A stretch of 64,000 bases of DNA from Aeromonas jandaei (GTDB taxonomy: Bacteria; Pseudomonadota; Gammaproteobacteria; Enterobacterales; Aeromonadaceae): NCBI RefSeq assembly GCF_037890695.1, contig NZ_CP149571.1, positions 798,501 to 862,500 on the forward strand. Direction: 5' to 3'. A model generated the notes under the pieces. The model searched no databases. It was not told the origin of the DNA and saw only the letters and a list, made by a program, of their open reading frames with translations. Below, in pieces: positions 31,335 to 40,909 of this stretch. Position 1 is the first letter of the stretch. The number at the start of each line of letters is the position of its first letter. A program made the position numbers and the translations under genes.

Positions 31335-32069
31335 ATGATCAAGCTAACCGGCCTCTCCAAGGCATATCACGGCAATCAGGTGCTCAACGGTATCGATCTG
31401 GAGGTAAAGAAGGGGGAGATAGTGGTCATTATCGGCCCCTCCGGCACCGGCAAGTCGACTCTGCTGCGCTGCCTGAACCTGCTGGAGACCCCGGATGCGG
31501 GTTCGCTTGCCATCGACGATCTGCAGCTCAATCTGGCAAATGCCAGCGAGCAGCAGGCCATCGAGCTGCGCAAGCGCGCCTCCTTCGTGTTCCAGAACTA
31601 CGCCCTGTTTGCCAACAAGACGGCGCTGGACAACATCGCCGAAGGGCTGATCACTGTCTGGAAACAGCCAAAAGCGGAAGCCCGTGCTACCGCCCTCGGC
31701 ATCCTTGAGGATATAGGTCTTGCCGACAAGCGGGACGCCTATCCGGCCTCCCTCTCCGGCGGCCAGCAGCAACGGGTAGGCATCGGTCGGGCCATGGCGG
31801 CCCACTCCAAGGTAATCCTGTTTGACGAGCCCACCTCGGCGCTCGATCCGGAATGGGTCGATGAAGTGCTCGGGCTGATGAAAAAGCTGGCTAGCCAGCA
31901 CCAGACCATGGTGGTGGTGACCCACGAGATTGAATTCGCACGGGATGTGGCCGATAGGGTGATCTTCATGGAAGGTGGCCGGATCGTCGAGCAGGGCCCG
32001 CCGGATCAGATATTGGTCGATCCCAAGGATCCCCGTACCCGGGAGTTCTTGCGGAAAGTCCTTAAATAG
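31335..32069 (+). CDS. Polar amino acid ABC transporter, ATP-binding protein
   Basis: A 244 aa ABC ATPase: Walker [13 protein letters not shown]-loop FQNYALF, signature [16 protein letters not shown], Walker [15 protein letters not shown] and the H-loop VVVTHE. It resembles the cystine/glutamine-type ATPases (TcyN/GlnQ). AAAGGAGG precedes the ATG. A terminator follows, closing the operon. Confidence 0.94.
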   Translation: MIKLTGLSKAYHGNQVLNGIDLEVKKGEIVVIIGPSGTGKSTLLRCLNLLETPDAGSLAIDDLQLNLANASEQQAIELRKRASFVFQNYALFANKTALDNIAEGLITVWKQPKAEARATALGILEDIGLADKRDAYPASLSGGQQQRVGIGRAMAAHSKVILFDEPTSALDPEWVDEVLGLMKKLASQHQTMVVVTHEIEFARDVADRVIFMEGGRIVEQGPPDQILVDPKDPRTREFLRKVLK

Positions 32070-32079
32070 CTCTCTCTTT

Positions 32080-32102
32080 GGCGGCCTGGCCGCCTTTTTT
32101 AT
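32080..32102 (+). terminator. Terminator of the ABC transporter operon
   Basis: The GC stem GGCGGC / GCCGCC with a short loop is followed by TTTTTT. Confidence 0.85.
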
Positions 32103-32113
32103 TGAGGGATCCC

Positions 32114-32141
32114 TTGTTTAACCCCGGGTTGCCAGTATAAT
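32114..32141 (+). promoter_or_regulatory. Promoter of rpmH-rnpA-yidD-yidC
   Basis: TTGTTT (32114), 16 bases, then a perfect TATAAT (32136-32141). It gives a leader of about 190 bases before rpmH. This leader holds the hairpin GCCGAA / TTCGGC at 32232-32255 followed by CTCTTTT, a possible attenuator or processing site. Confidence 0.7.
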
Positions 32142-32339
32142 CCGGAGCCCTCGATCCTCTGGATCCTCACGCTCGGCAGTAGCCTTTTCAGGGCCACCGC
32201 AGGATGAGAGGGAACGGCGGATTGACTAAAAGCCGAACTCTGTTTAGAATTCGGCCTCTTTTGCTAGTCGTCACACGCTATAGCTGGCGCGTCGGCTAAG
32301 TGTGACAATCAAAACTGTACAGTAATACGGAATCGAATC

Positions 32340-32474
32340 ATGAAACGTACTTTTCAACCGTCCAACCTGAAGCGCAAGCGCTCTCACGGTTTCCGCGCCC
32401 GCATGGCAACTGCCAACGGTCGTAAAGTTCTGGCCGCTCGTCGTGCCAAGGGTCGTGCCCGCCTGGTAGTCTAA
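32340..32474 (+). CDS. rpmH: 50S ribosomal protein L34
   Basis: A 44-codon gene reading [20 protein letters not shown] and onward, essentially identical to bacterial L34, a very basic protein of the large ribosomal subunit. Its stop overlaps the rnpA start by one base (TAATG), so rnpA is translated by coupling. The order rpmH-rnpA-yidD-yidC-mnmE next to dnaA is conserved in many bacteria. Confidence 0.97.
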   Translation: MKRTFQPSNLKRKRSHGFRARMATANGRKVLAARRAKGRARLVV

Positions 32475-32833
32475 TGCCTACCCAGCACACCTTCTCTCGG
32501 GAGTTACGTCTGTTAACTCCCGAACACTTCAAACGCGTTTTCGCCGAGCCTGTCCGGGCCGCCTCTCCGCAGATTACTCTTCTCGCCTCTCCCAATTCGC
32601 TCGAACACCCTCGTCTTGGTCTCGCTGTGCCCAAAAAAGCACTCAAGCGTGCCGTTTGGCGTAACCGTGTCAAACGGGTGGTTCGGGAAAGTTTCCGCCT
32701 CAAACAACATCAGCTGCCCGCTATCGACATCGTGGTGATCGCCAAGGCCGGTGTGAAAGAGATGGATAACGAGGAACTGTTCAAGTTACTGGAAAAGCTA
32801 TGGCGCACTCTGTCACGCCGTTGCAATGGGTAG
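32474..32833 (+). CDS. rnpA: Ribonuclease P protein component
   Basis: A 119 aa basic protein that, with the catalytic RNA, matures tRNA 5' ends. The family motif [27 protein letters not shown] (K/R-rich helix) is present. Length equals E. coli RnpA (119 aa). It starts inside the rpmH stop and overlaps yidD by 34 bases, as in E. coli. Confidence 0.96.
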   Translation: MPTQHTFSRELRLLTPEHFKRVFAEPVRAASPQITLLASPNSLEHPRLGLAVPKKALKRAVWRNRVKRVVRESFRLKQHQLPAIDIVVIAKAGVKEMDNEELFKLLEKLWRTLSRRCNG

Positions 32834-33048
32834 CTATCAAACTGATACGTCTGTATCAGCTAATCATTAGTCCCCTGCTGGGGCCGCGCTGCCGTTTTAC
32901 CCCGACTTGTTCCCAATTTGCGATAGAAGCAATCCGACTTCACGGTTTCATAAAAGGCGTTTGGTTAGCCAGCAAACGTCTATTAAAATGCCATCCCTTA
33001 TCCGAGGGTGGTTATGACCCGGTTCCGCAACCAAAGCGAAGAAACTGA
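32800..33048 (+). CDS. yidD: Membrane protein insertion efficiency factor YidD
   Basis: An 82 aa protein with an N-terminal amphipathic helix ([16 protein letters not shown]) and the family motif [15 protein letters not shown] with its paired cysteines, ending [13 protein letters not shown]. YidD sits at the inner membrane and aids YidC-dependent insertion. It overlaps the rnpA 3' end and lies 5 bases before yidC. Confidence 0.95.
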   Translation: MAHSVTPLQWVAIKLIRLYQLIISPLLGPRCRFTPTCSQFAIEAIRLHGFIKGVWLASKRLLKCHPLSEGGYDPVPQPKRRN

Positions 33049-33053
33049 AGACT

Positions 33054-34700
33054 ATGGAATCACAACGCAATCTACTCCTGATCGGTTTGCTGTTCGTGAG
33101 CTTTTTGCTCTGGCAACAGTGGGAGTCCGACAAGGCTCCCAAGCCGGCCCCGACTACCGTGGCCCAAACCGAACATTTCGTACCTGAAGCCGGTCAATCC
33201 GGTGATATTCCTCAGGTTTCCGAGCAAGCCAATGCGACTGCCGCACGCAAGCTGATCACCGTCTCCTCCGACGTGCTCAAGCTGACTCTGGATACCCAGG
33301 GTGGCGACATCGTCTCTGCTGAACTGCTGGCCCACAAGCTGGAAGAAGGCAAGGATCAACCGTTCGTACTGCTGACCAGCCAGCCTGAGCATCTTTATGT
33401 TGCCCAGAGCGGTCTGGTTGGTCGCGATGGTCCTGACAGCCAGGCCCAGGGTCGTCCCACCTATGAAGCCGCCCAGACCAGCTACCAGCTGGCCGATGGT
33501 CAGGATCAAGTCGTCGTACCGATGACCTGGACCGACAGCAAGGGCGTTGTCTTCACCAAGGAGTTCATCCTCAAGCGTGGTGACTATGCCGTTGGCGTCG
33601 ACTACAAGATCGACAACAAATCCGCCGAGCCGGTACAGGTGCAGTTCTACGGTCAGCTGAAGCAGACCGTGGCGACTCCGAAAGACCAGCAAGGCCATGC
33701 CATGGTAGCCAGTGCTTACCGCGGCGGAGCCTTCTCCACTGAAGATACCCGCTACAAGAAGTACACCTTCGACGAGATGAAGGATGCCGACCTGAGCAAG
33801 ACCACCAAGGGTGGTTGGGTCGCCATGCTGCAACACTACTTCGTCTCTGCTTGGGCTCCGAACGCAAACGATACCAACAGCTTCTACAGCCGTGTGATCC
33901 CGGGCAAAGGCCAGGCCATCATCGGTTACAAGGCACCGATGGTTGACGTGGCCGCCGGTCAACAGGCCGAAGTGACCAGCAAACTGTGGGTTGGTCCCAA
34001 GCTGCAAGACCAGATGGCCAAGGTGGCAAACCACCTCGACCTGACCGTCGATTACGGCTGGCTGTGGTTTATCGCCCAACCGCTGCACTGGCTGCTGACC
34101 GTGTTCCACGGTTTCGTCCAGAACTGGGGTGTGGCCATCATCATGCTGACCCTGCTGGTGCGCGGAATCATGTTCCCGCTGACCAAGGCCCAGTACACCT
34201 CCATGGCCAAGATGCGCATGCTGCAACCCAAGATTGCGGCCCTGCGCGAGCGCTTCGGCGACGATCGCCAGAAGATGTCTCAAGGCATGATGGAGCTGTA
34301 CAAGAAGGAGAAGGTCAACCCGCTGGGTGGCTGTCTGCCGATCCTGGTTCAGATGCCCATCTTCATTGCCCTCTACTGGGCACTGATGGAGTCTGTTGAG
34401 CTGCGCCACGCGCCGTTCGCCCTGTGGATCACCGACCTGTCAGTGAAGGATCCCTTCTTCGTGCTGCCAATCCTCATGGGTGCCTCCATGTGGTATCTGC
34501 AGAAGATGAGCCCGACCACCGTGACCGACCCGATGCAGCAGAAAGTGATGCAGTTCATGCCGATCATCTTCACTTTCATGTTCCTCTGGTTCCCGGCAGG
34601 CCTGACTCTCTACTGGCTGGTGAGCAACGTTATCTCCATCACCCAGCAGACCATCATCTATCGTCAGCTGGAGAAGAAAGGCCTGCACACTCGCAACTGA
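33054..34700 (+). CDS. yidC: Membrane protein insertase YidC
   Basis: A 548 aa inner-membrane insertase (E. coli 548). It has an N-terminal helix (LLLIGLLFVSFLLW), a large periplasmic beta-domain (about residues 60-340) and the conserved five-helix core with FHGFVQNWGVAIIMLTLLVRG, GGCLPILVQMPIFIALYW and the PAGLTLYWLVSN ending. It inserts, among others, ATP synthase subunits a and c, whose genes lie 8 kb away. A terminator follows. Confidence 0.97.
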   Translation: MESQRNLLLIGLLFVSFLLWQQWESDKAPKPAPTTVAQTEHFVPEAGQSGDIPQVSEQANATAARKLITVSSDVLKLTLDTQGGDIVSAELLAHKLEEGKDQPFVLLTSQPEHLYVAQSGLVGRDGPDSQAQGRPTYEAAQTSYQLADGQDQVVVPMTWTDSKGVVFTKEFILKRGDYAVGVDYKIDNKSAEPVQVQFYGQLKQTVATPKDQQGHAMVASAYRGGAFSTEDTRYKKYTFDEMKDADLSKTTKGGWVAMLQHYFVSAWAPNANDTNSFYSRVIPGKGQAIIGYKAPMVDVAAGQQAEVTSKLWVGPKLQDQMAKVANHLDLTVDYGWLWFIAQPLHWLLTVFHGFVQNWGVAIIMLTLLVRGIMFPLTKAQYTSMAKMRMLQPKIAALRERFGDDRQKMSQGMMELYKKEKVNPLGGCLPILVQMPIFIALYWALMESVELRHAPFALWITDLSVKDPFFVLPILMGASMWYLQKMSPTTVTDPMQQKVMQFMPIIFTFMFLWFPAGLTLYWLVSNVISITQQTIIYRQLEKKGLHTRN

Positions 34701-34726
34701 TGCGCAGCTAATCTTCCCGTGATGAC

Positions 34727-34757
34727 AAAAGAGGCGGCCTTCTGGCCGCCTTTTTTA
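34727..34757 (+). terminator. Terminator of the rpmH-yidC operon
   Basis: The stem GGCGGCC / GGCCGCC with a TTCT loop has A and T runs on its sides. Confidence 0.88.
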
Positions 34758-34810
34758 TTACAATGTCTCCCACTACGTTTTCCTATCAGCGAACAAACGA
34801 GCCAAGCAAG

Positions 34811-36172
34811 ATGACTACAGATACGATCGTGGCCCAGGCCACCGCCCCCGGCCGTGGTGGCGTCGGCATAGTCCGGGTATCCGGCCCCGCCGCCGAACAG
34901 GTTGCCGAGATAGTGCTCGGCAAGTGCCCGCGGGTACGCTACGCCGAATATCTGCCGTTCAGGGATGAGCAAGGCGAAGTACTGGATCAGGGCATAGCCC
35001 TGCTGTTCAAGGCCCCCAACAGCTTTACCGGCGAAGATGTGCTGGAGCTGCAGGGCCACGGCGGCCCCGTCATCATGGACATGCTGATCCGCCGGATTCT
35101 GCAAATTGAAGGGATCCGCCCTGCCCGCCCCGGCGAGTTCAGCGAGCGCGCCTTCATCAACGACAAGCTGGATCTGGCCCAGGCCGAGGCGATTGCCGAC
35201 CTGATCGAAGCCTCCAACGAACAGGCTGCCCGCAGCGCCATGCACTCCCTGCAGGGGCAGTTCTCCAGCAAGATCCAGCAGCTGGTGGAAAACCTGACCC
35301 GGCTGCGCATCTATGTGGAAGCGGCCATCGACTTCCCGGACGAGGAGATCGACTTCCTCTCCGATGGCAAAGTGGCGGGCGACCTCTACGCCATCATGTC
35401 CGAGCTGGACGACGTGCGTGGTGAAGCCAAGCAGGGCGCCCTGCTGCGGGAAGGGATGAAGGTGGTGATCGCCGGTCGTCCCAACGCCGGCAAATCGAGC
35501 CTGCTCAACGCCCTGGCAGGCCGTGAGTCAGCCATCGTTACCGAGATTGCCGGTACCACCCGCGACGTGTTGCGCGAGCACATCCATCTCGATGGTATGC
35601 CGCTGCATATCATCGACACAGCCGGCCTGCGCGACACCCAAGACAAGGTGGAGCAGATCGGTATCGAGCGCGCCTGGGCCGAGATCGAACAGGCCGATCG
35701 GGTGCTGTTCATGGTGGATGGCACTACCACGGATGCGGTCGACCCGCGCGAAATCTGGCCAGAATTTGTTGATCGGTTGCCAAAAAACATCGGCCTCACC
35801 GTCATTCGCAACAAGGCCGACCTGACCGGCGAGGATCTGGCACCGAGCCAGGAGCAGGGCCACGCCGTCTATCGCATCTCCGCCAAGACCGAGCTGGGGC
35901 TGCCCGCCCTGCGCGAGCACCTGAAAGCCTGCATGGGCTTCCAGGGCAACACCGAAGGGGGCTTTATGGCCCGCCGTCGCCATCTGGATGCGCTGGAGCG
36001 CGCCGCCGAGCGCCTGCTGGTGGCCAAGGAGCAGCTGGAAGTGTTCGTGGCTGGCGAGCTGGTGGCCGAAGAGCTGCGCCTGGCGCAGGAGTCCCTCTCC
36101 GAGATTACCGGCGAATTCAGCTCCGACGATCTGCTGGGCCGCATCTTCTCCAGCTTCTGCATCGGCAAGTAA
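34811..36172 (+). CDS. mnmE: tRNA modification GTPase MnmE
   Basis: A 453 aa GTPase that, with MnmG, adds the 5-carboxymethylaminomethyl group to wobble uridine. The N-terminal TrmE domain begins [16 protein letters not shown], the G domain has the P-loop [14 protein letters not shown], the [10 protein letters not shown] switch and the NKADLT motif, and the protein ends in the conserved CIGK with its key Cys. I chose the ATG at 34811, because an earlier in-frame ATG (34763) adds 16 unrelated residues. Partner mnmG lies just across oriC. Confidence 0.96.
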   Translation: MTTDTIVAQATAPGRGGVGIVRVSGPAAEQVAEIVLGKCPRVRYAEYLPFRDEQGEVLDQGIALLFKAPNSFTGEDVLELQGHGGPVIMDMLIRRILQIEGIRPARPGEFSERAFINDKLDLAQAEAIADLIEASNEQAARSAMHSLQGQFSSKIQQLVENLTRLRIYVEAAIDFPDEEIDFLSDGKVAGDLYAIMSELDDVRGEAKQGALLREGMKVVIAGRPNAGKSSLLNALAGRESAIVTEIAGTTRDVLREHIHLDGMPLHIIDTAGLRDTQDKVEQIGIERAWAEIEQADRVLFMVDGTTTDAVDPREIWPEFVDRLPKNIGLTVIRNKADLTGEDLAPSQEQGHAVYRISAKTELGLPALREHLKACMGFQGNTEGGFMARRRHLDALERAAERLLVAKEQLEVFVAGELVAEELRLAQESLSEITGEFSSDDLLGRIFSSFCIGK

Positions 36173-36190
36173 GCTGGTACCGCAGACAAC

Positions 36191-36220
36191 AAAAAGCCCG
36201 GGTTCGTCCCGGGCTTTTTT
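36191..36220 (+). terminator. Terminator of mnmE
   Basis: AAAAAGCCCGGG / CCCGGGCTTTTTT around a TTCGT loop. The rest of the 413-bp gap up to mioC holds no gene; its right end has the DnaA boxes listed next. Confidence 0.9.
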
Positions 36221-36498
36221 GTGCATTTTTCGTCCACAAACCTAGAGGCGACGCAGGCACCACATGAAGTAAGCGCCCCCTAACCGCCGCTTTATATCGT
36301 GCAATAAAGGAAAATTCCCACCATTTCACATCCTCAAGCACTTGCTGAAAAAGAAGTAGAAAGAGCCCAGCCGCATTAAGATGCCATCGGGAAATGAAAC
36401 CAAGGCTCCTGACAAGCCTCTTTTATTTCATCCGCTCAACAACGCCACTCGGCGAATCTTACAGAGACAAGATCCACAGCTATCTCTGAGTGGATCCA

Positions 36499-36530
36499 TT
36501 ATCCCCAAGCTTTATCCATATTTATCCACA
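36499..36530 (+). promoter_or_regulatory. DnaA box cluster upstream of mioC
   Basis: Three tandem boxes: TTATCCCCA (36499), TTATCCATA (36512) and a perfect TTATCCACA (36522-36530), all in the same direction, 55 bases ahead of mioC. In E. coli the mioC promoter is repressed by DnaA through a box at this place. Confidence 0.8.
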
Positions 36531-36585
36531 TCCTTTGGAGTTAGAATCCGGCTTCGCCTCTTTTCTCTGAATCAGGATCCATTCC

Positions 36586-37035
36586 ATGGCAAAACTCAAT
36601 ATCGTCGTCGGTTCCATGCTGGGGGCCGCCGAATATGTCGCCGATCATGTGGCCAATCTGCTGGAACAGGCGGGTCACCAGACCCGGATCCACAACCCGG
36701 CCAAGCTGACCGAGGTACTGGATGAGCCCGGATCCATCCTGCTGGTGGTCACTTCCACCCATGGTGCCGGGGATGTGCCCGACAACCTGCAGCCCTTCGC
36801 CAAGGATCTTGCCGAGCAGCATCCGGATCTTAACTCACTGAAATATGGAGTGATCGCCCTTGGTGACAGCAGTTATGACACCTTTTGTCAGGGCGGCAAG
36901 ACAGTGGATCGGCTGTTGGCCGAGTGCGGAGCCAGCCGGATCGGCGAACGACTCGACATCGATGTAACCCGTTACGAGATACCGGAAGATGCCGCAGAAG
37001 CCTGGATCCATAACTGGATGACCATGATCGCCTGA
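36586..37035 (+). CDS. mioC: Flavodoxin-like protein MioC
   Basis: A 149 aa flavodoxin-fold protein (E. coli MioC 147 aa). The FMN phosphate loop is at the start (VGSMLGAAEYVADHVANLL) and the second FMN loop includes VTSTHGAGDVPDN and LGDSSYDTFCQGGK. It is transcribed towards oriC, as in E. coli. Physiological role is poorly defined; it has been linked to electron transfer for biotin synthase. DnaA boxes lie in its promoter region. Confidence 0.95.
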   Translation: MAKLNIVVGSMLGAAEYVADHVANLLEQAGHQTRIHNPAKLTEVLDEPGSILLVVTSTHGAGDVPDNLQPFAKDLAEQHPDLNSLKYGVIALGDSSYDTFCQGGKTVDRLLAECGASRIGERLDIDVTRYEIPEDAAEAWIHNWMTMIA

Positions 37036-37059
37036 TCACTCACGGGAGATCCGCAATAA

Positions 37060-37440
37060 AAGTGCGATCTCCCGACTTATCCCCAGATCGGCTATCCACC
37101 AGGTTATTAACAGCTGGATCTTGCCAAGTTGTTCTACACGGTTACCCACAGCAATCCATATAAATGTGCATAACTACAGGTTTAACCTCTGTAAAACCTA
37201 TAGTTATCCTATGAATGAGATCTTGTGCAGGTTTGCACTGTGCATAAAAGTCAGGGTTGTCCCACGGTTCAAGGAGCCAGGATCCAAGCTTTTCCACAAG
37301 CTGGGATCGCCTTTAACTGAATGATCTTTATGATCAAAAAGTGCTTATCAACAGATCTGGCTGATCCTAATAAAAGATCCAGTAAAAGATCGATCTAAAG
37401 ATCCTTAAGATCTATTTAGTGGATCCTCTCTTCATACTGA
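37060..37440. other. oriC: Chromosomal replication origin oriC
   Basis: The 508-bp mioC-mnmG spacer contains no gene. It holds DnaA-box-like 9-mers, all in + orientation: TTATCCCCA (37077), TTACCCACA (37142), TTATCCTAT (37204), TTTTCCACA (37290, R2-like) and TTATCAACA (37345, R1-like). Next to mnmG is an AT-rich stretch (~37365-37420) with AAGATCGATC and AGATCTATTTA, matching the 13-mer unwinding element of E. coli. By hand count there are about 20 GATC sites in the spacer, the substrate for Dam and SeqA. Polarity is inverted relative to the usual E. coli listing, since mnmG lies to the right. Confidence 0.93.
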
Positions 37441-37543
37441 ACGTTAAGTAGACGTTCCCCTCAGGGCGTGAAACAGATAGAATGTTCCGCCTTTTAGCCC
37501 AGGCAAATACAGATCTTCAGGCGTGCAGATCAAGGTGATCCCA

Positions 37544-39433
37544 ATGCAATACCATGAACAATTTGATGTGATCGTCGTCGGTGGCGGTCATGCCGGAACC
37601 GAAGCAGCAACAGCGGCAGCCCGTATGGGCATGAATACCCTGTTGCTGACCCACAATATCGATACGCTGGGGCATATGTCCTGCAACCCGGCGATCGGCG
37701 GGATCGGCAAGGGACACCTGGTCAAGGAAGTTGACGCTCTCGGCGGGATCATGGCGCGTGCCATCGATCTTGGCGGGATCCAGTTCCGCACTCTCAACTC
37801 ATCCAAAGGGCCGGCAGTACGCGCTACCCGCGCTCAGGCGGATCGCCTGCTTTACAAGGCTGTCGTGCGCCAGATGCTGGAGAACTACCCCAACCTGAAG
37901 ATCTTCCAGCAAGCCTGTGACGATCTCATCATGGACGGGGATCGTGTTGCCGGTGTGGTGACCCAGAGCGGGATCCGCATTAGCGGCAAGACTGTGGTGC
38001 TGACCGTAGGCACCTTCCTGAATGGTTTGATCCATATCGGGATGGAGAACTACAAGGGCGGCCGTGCCGGGGATCCTCCCTCGATCGCCCTCGCCCAGCG
38101 CCTGCGCGAACTGCCGCTGCGCATCGATCGCCTCAAGACCGGCACACCGCCCCGTATCGATGCCCGCAGCGTCGATTTCTCCGTAATGCAGGAGCAGCAC
38201 GGTGACGATCCACGTCCGGTATTCTCTTTCATCGGTGATGCCAGCCAGCATCCCCGTCAGGTGCCTTGCTACGTAACTCATACCAACGAGCGCACCCACG
38301 ATGTGATCCGCAATAACCTGGATCGCAGCCCCATGTACGCCGGGGTGATCGAAGGGATCGGCCCGCGCTACTGCCCGTCGATCGAGGACAAGATCACCCG
38401 CTTTGCCGACAAGACTGCGCACCAGATCTTCGTCGAGCCGGAAGGACTGACCACCCACGAGCTTTACCCGAACGGGATCTCCACCAGCTTGCCGTTTGAC
38501 GTGCAGGTGCAGATCGTTCGCTCCGTACGTGGCTTCGAGAATGCCCACATCACCCGCCCGGGTTATGCCATCGAGTACGATTTCTTCGATCCGCGGGATC
38601 TCAAGGCCAACATGGAGAGCAAGTGCATTCCAAACCTGTTCTTCGCTGGCCAGATCAACGGGACGACCGGTTACGAAGAGGCGGCGGCACAAGGCCTGAT
38701 GGCTGGTCTGAACGCGGCCCTGCGTGCGCAGGACAAGGATCCCTGGAATCCGCGTCGGGATCAGGCCTACATGGGCGTGATGATGGACGATCTCTCCACC
38801 CTGGGTACCCGCGAGCCCTATCGCATGTTCACCAGTCGTGCCGAATATCGCCTGCTGCTGCGTGAAGACAACGCCGATATCCGCCTGACCACTATTGGTC
38901 GCGAGCTGGGTCTGGTGGATGACGAGCGCTGGAGCAAGTTCAACGCCAAGATGGAACAGGTAGAATTGGAGCGTCAGCGCATGCGCTCGACCTGGATCCA
39001 CCCGCAGCATCCGTCACTGGAGGCGGTCAACGCCTTGGTCAACACCCCGCTGACGCGCGAACAGAGCCTGGAAGAGCTGCTGCGCCGTCCGGAAGTGACC
39101 TACGATGCCCTGATGACAATCGACGGGATCGGCCCTGCTGTGGCGGATCCTGCCGCTGCCGAGCAGGTGGAAATCCAGATCAAGTACGCCGGTTACATCG
39201 ATCGTCAGCAGGACGAAGTTGAGAAGCAGCTGCGCAACGAGAACACCCTGTTGCCGCTGGATCTCGACTATCGCGATGTGAATGGCCTCTCCAACGAGGT
39301 GAAAGCCAAGCTCAACGATGCCAAGCCGCAGACCATCGGTCAGGCTTCCCGCATCTCCGGCATCACCCCGGCGGCCATCTCCATTCTGCTGGTGCACCTG
39401 AAAAAGCACGGCCTGCTGCGTAAAACCGCCTGA
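37544..39433 (+). CDS. mnmG: tRNA uridine-5-carboxymethylaminomethyl modification enzyme MnmG
   Basis: A 629 aa FAD protein (same length as in E. coli), formerly GidA, partner of MnmE. The FAD motif is [12 protein letters not shown], followed by [23 protein letters not shown] and, further on, [17 protein letters not shown] and the C-terminal [20 protein letters not shown]. The ATG at 37544 has AAGGTG at a good distance; an upstream in-frame start at 37523 is less likely. The coding sequence is unusually rich in GATC sites. Confidence 0.97.
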   Translation: MQYHEQFDVIVVGGGHAGTEAATAAARMGMNTLLLTHNIDTLGHMSCNPAIGGIGKGHLVKEVDALGGIMARAIDLGGIQFRTLNSSKGPAVRATRAQADRLLYKAVVRQMLENYPNLKIFQQACDDLIMDGDRVAGVVTQSGIRISGKTVVLTVGTFLNGLIHIGMENYKGGRAGDPPSIALAQRLRELPLRIDRLKTGTPPRIDARSVDFSVMQEQHGDDPRPVFSFIGDASQHPRQVPCYVTHTNERTHDVIRNNLDRSPMYAGVIEGIGPRYCPSIEDKITRFADKTAHQIFVEPEGLTTHELYPNGISTSLPFDVQVQIVRSVRGFENAHITRPGYAIEYDFFDPRDLKANMESKCIPNLFFAGQINGTTGYEEAAAQGLMAGLNAALRAQDKDPWNPRRDQAYMGVMMDDLSTLGTREPYRMFTSRAEYRLLLREDNADIRLTTIGRELGLVDDERWSKFNAKMEQVELERQRMRSTWIHPQHPSLEAVNALVNTPLTREQSLEELLRRPEVTYDALMTIDGIGPAVADPAAAEQVEIQIKYAGYIDRQQDEVEKQLRNENTLLPLDLDYRDVNGLSNEVKAKLNDAKPQTIGQASRISGITPAAISILLVHLKKHGLLRKTA

Positions 39434-39445
39434 GGATTCTTACCG

Positions 39446-40079
39446 TTGGAAAATATGCTGGAAAGATTGAACGGCCTGCTCATGCAGGCCGGAATTGTTA
39501 TCACTGATACCCAAAAGAGCCAACTGGTGCAGCTGGTCGAGTTGCTGCACAAGTGGAACAAGGCTTACAATCTCACCTCGGTTCGTGATCCGGACGCCAT
39601 GCTGGTCAAGCATATCCTCGACAGTCTGGTGGTAAGCCCCCACTTGCACGGGGAGCGCTTCATCGATGTGGTGCTGGCCCGGCTTGCCTGGACTGCCGCT
39701 GGCCATCATCAACCCGGACAAGCAGTTCGTTCTGCTGGACAGTCTGGGTAAACGGATCAACTTCATCCGCCAGGTCATTCTGGAGCTGGGGTTGACCAAT
39801 GTGACGCCGATCAAATCCCGGGTTGAAGAGTATCAACCCGAAGTCGGGTTTGATGGTGTACTCAGCAGAGCGTTCGCTTCGCTGGAGGACATGCTGAGCT
39901 GGTGTCACCACCTGCCGTCAGAACAGGGCAGCTTCCTCGCGCTCAAGGGACAATATCCCGCAGAGGAGCTGGCCCAGTTGCCTGCCAATATCCGTCTGGT
40001 AGCCTGTCATGAGTTACGGGTGCCGGAGCTGGAAGGCGAACGTCATCTGCTGGAATTCAAACATATCCAGCCCGAATAG
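39446..40079 (+). pseudogene. rsmG: 16S rRNA methyltransferase RsmG gene, frameshifted
   Basis: RsmG methylates G527 of 16S rRNA using S-adenosylmethionine. The first frame (to ~39668) gives the N-terminal domain with [28 protein letters not shown]. The second frame (from ~39680) gives [20 protein letters not shown] and the rest to the end. The break falls exactly in the SAM-binding motif. Restoring one G at 39668-39671 and one C at 39678-39680 recreates [14 protein letters not shown]. Two nearby one-base losses in G and C runs suggest base-call errors; a real loss would give low-level streptomycin resistance in known species. The start is TTG at 39446 (GAGGA upstream) or ATG at 39455. Confidence 0.88.
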
Positions 40080-40105
40080 GGTCGCAGTTTCATTTAGGGG
40101 ATAGT

Positions 40106-40909
40106 GTGGGAAAAGTCATTGCCATAGCCAACCAGAAGGGTGGAGTGGGTAAAACCACCACCTGTGTGAACCTGGCCGCCTCCATGGCCGCCACCCGGCG
40201 CAAGGTGCTGGTGATCGATCTGGATCCGCAGGGCAATGCCACCATGGGCAGCGGCGTCGACAAGTACGAAGTCGAGCGCACCGCCTATGAGCTGCTGATC
40301 GAAGATGCCCCCATCAGCGAGGTGATCATCCCCGAAACTTCCGGTGGCTATCACCTGATTGCTGCCAACGCCGACGTGACCGCGGCCGAAATCCGCCTGA
40401 TGGAGTTTTTCGCCCGCGAGATCCGCCTGCGCAATGCGCTGGCCTCGGTGCGGGACAAGTACGACTACGTCTTCATCGACTGTCCCCCTTCCCTCAACAT
40501 GCTGACCGTGAATGCCATGGCCGCCGCCGACTCCGTGCTGGTGCCCATGCAGTGCGAATACTATGCGCTGGAGGGGCTCACCGCCCTGGTCGATACCATC
40601 AGCAAGCTGGCCGCCGTGGTCAATCCCGATCTCAAGATCGAAGGGGTGCTGCGTACCATGTACGATCACCGCAACCGGCTGGCCAATGATGTGTCCGATC
40701 AGCTAAAACAGCACTTCGGCGACAAGGTCTACCGCACCATCATTCCCCGCAACGTCAGACTGGCGGAGGCGCCGAGCTTCGGTGCGCCGGCCATGCACTA
40801 TGACAAATCATCGGTGGGCGCCAAGGCCTACCTGGCTCTGGCTGGCGAGATCCTGCGCCGCCAGGAGCAGGAACGTCAGGCGACCATCGCAGACCGAGAG
40901 AGCGTATGA
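40106..40909 (+). CDS. parA: Chromosome partitioning ATPase ParA (Soj)
   Basis: A 267 aa deviant-Walker ATPase beginning KVIAIANQKGGVGKTTTCVNLAA, with the Walker B region VLVIDLDPQGNATMGSG. Short ParA proteins of this type bind DNA nonspecifically and move ParB-parS complexes. The start is GTG. The stop overlaps the parB start (ATGA). Four parS sites in the window are its cargo via ParB. Confidence 0.96.
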   Translation: MGKVIAIANQKGGVGKTTTCVNLAASMAATRRKVLVIDLDPQGNATMGSGVDKYEVERTAYELLIEDAPISEVIIPETSGGYHLIAANADVTAAEIRLMEFFAREIRLRNALASVRDKYDYVFIDCPPSLNMLTVNAMAAADSVLVPMQCEYYALEGLTALVDTISKLAAVVNPDLKIEGVLRTMYDHRNRLANDVSDQLKQHFGDKVYRTIIPRNVRLAEAPSFGAPAMHYDKSSVGAKAYLALAGEILRRQEQERQATIADRESV

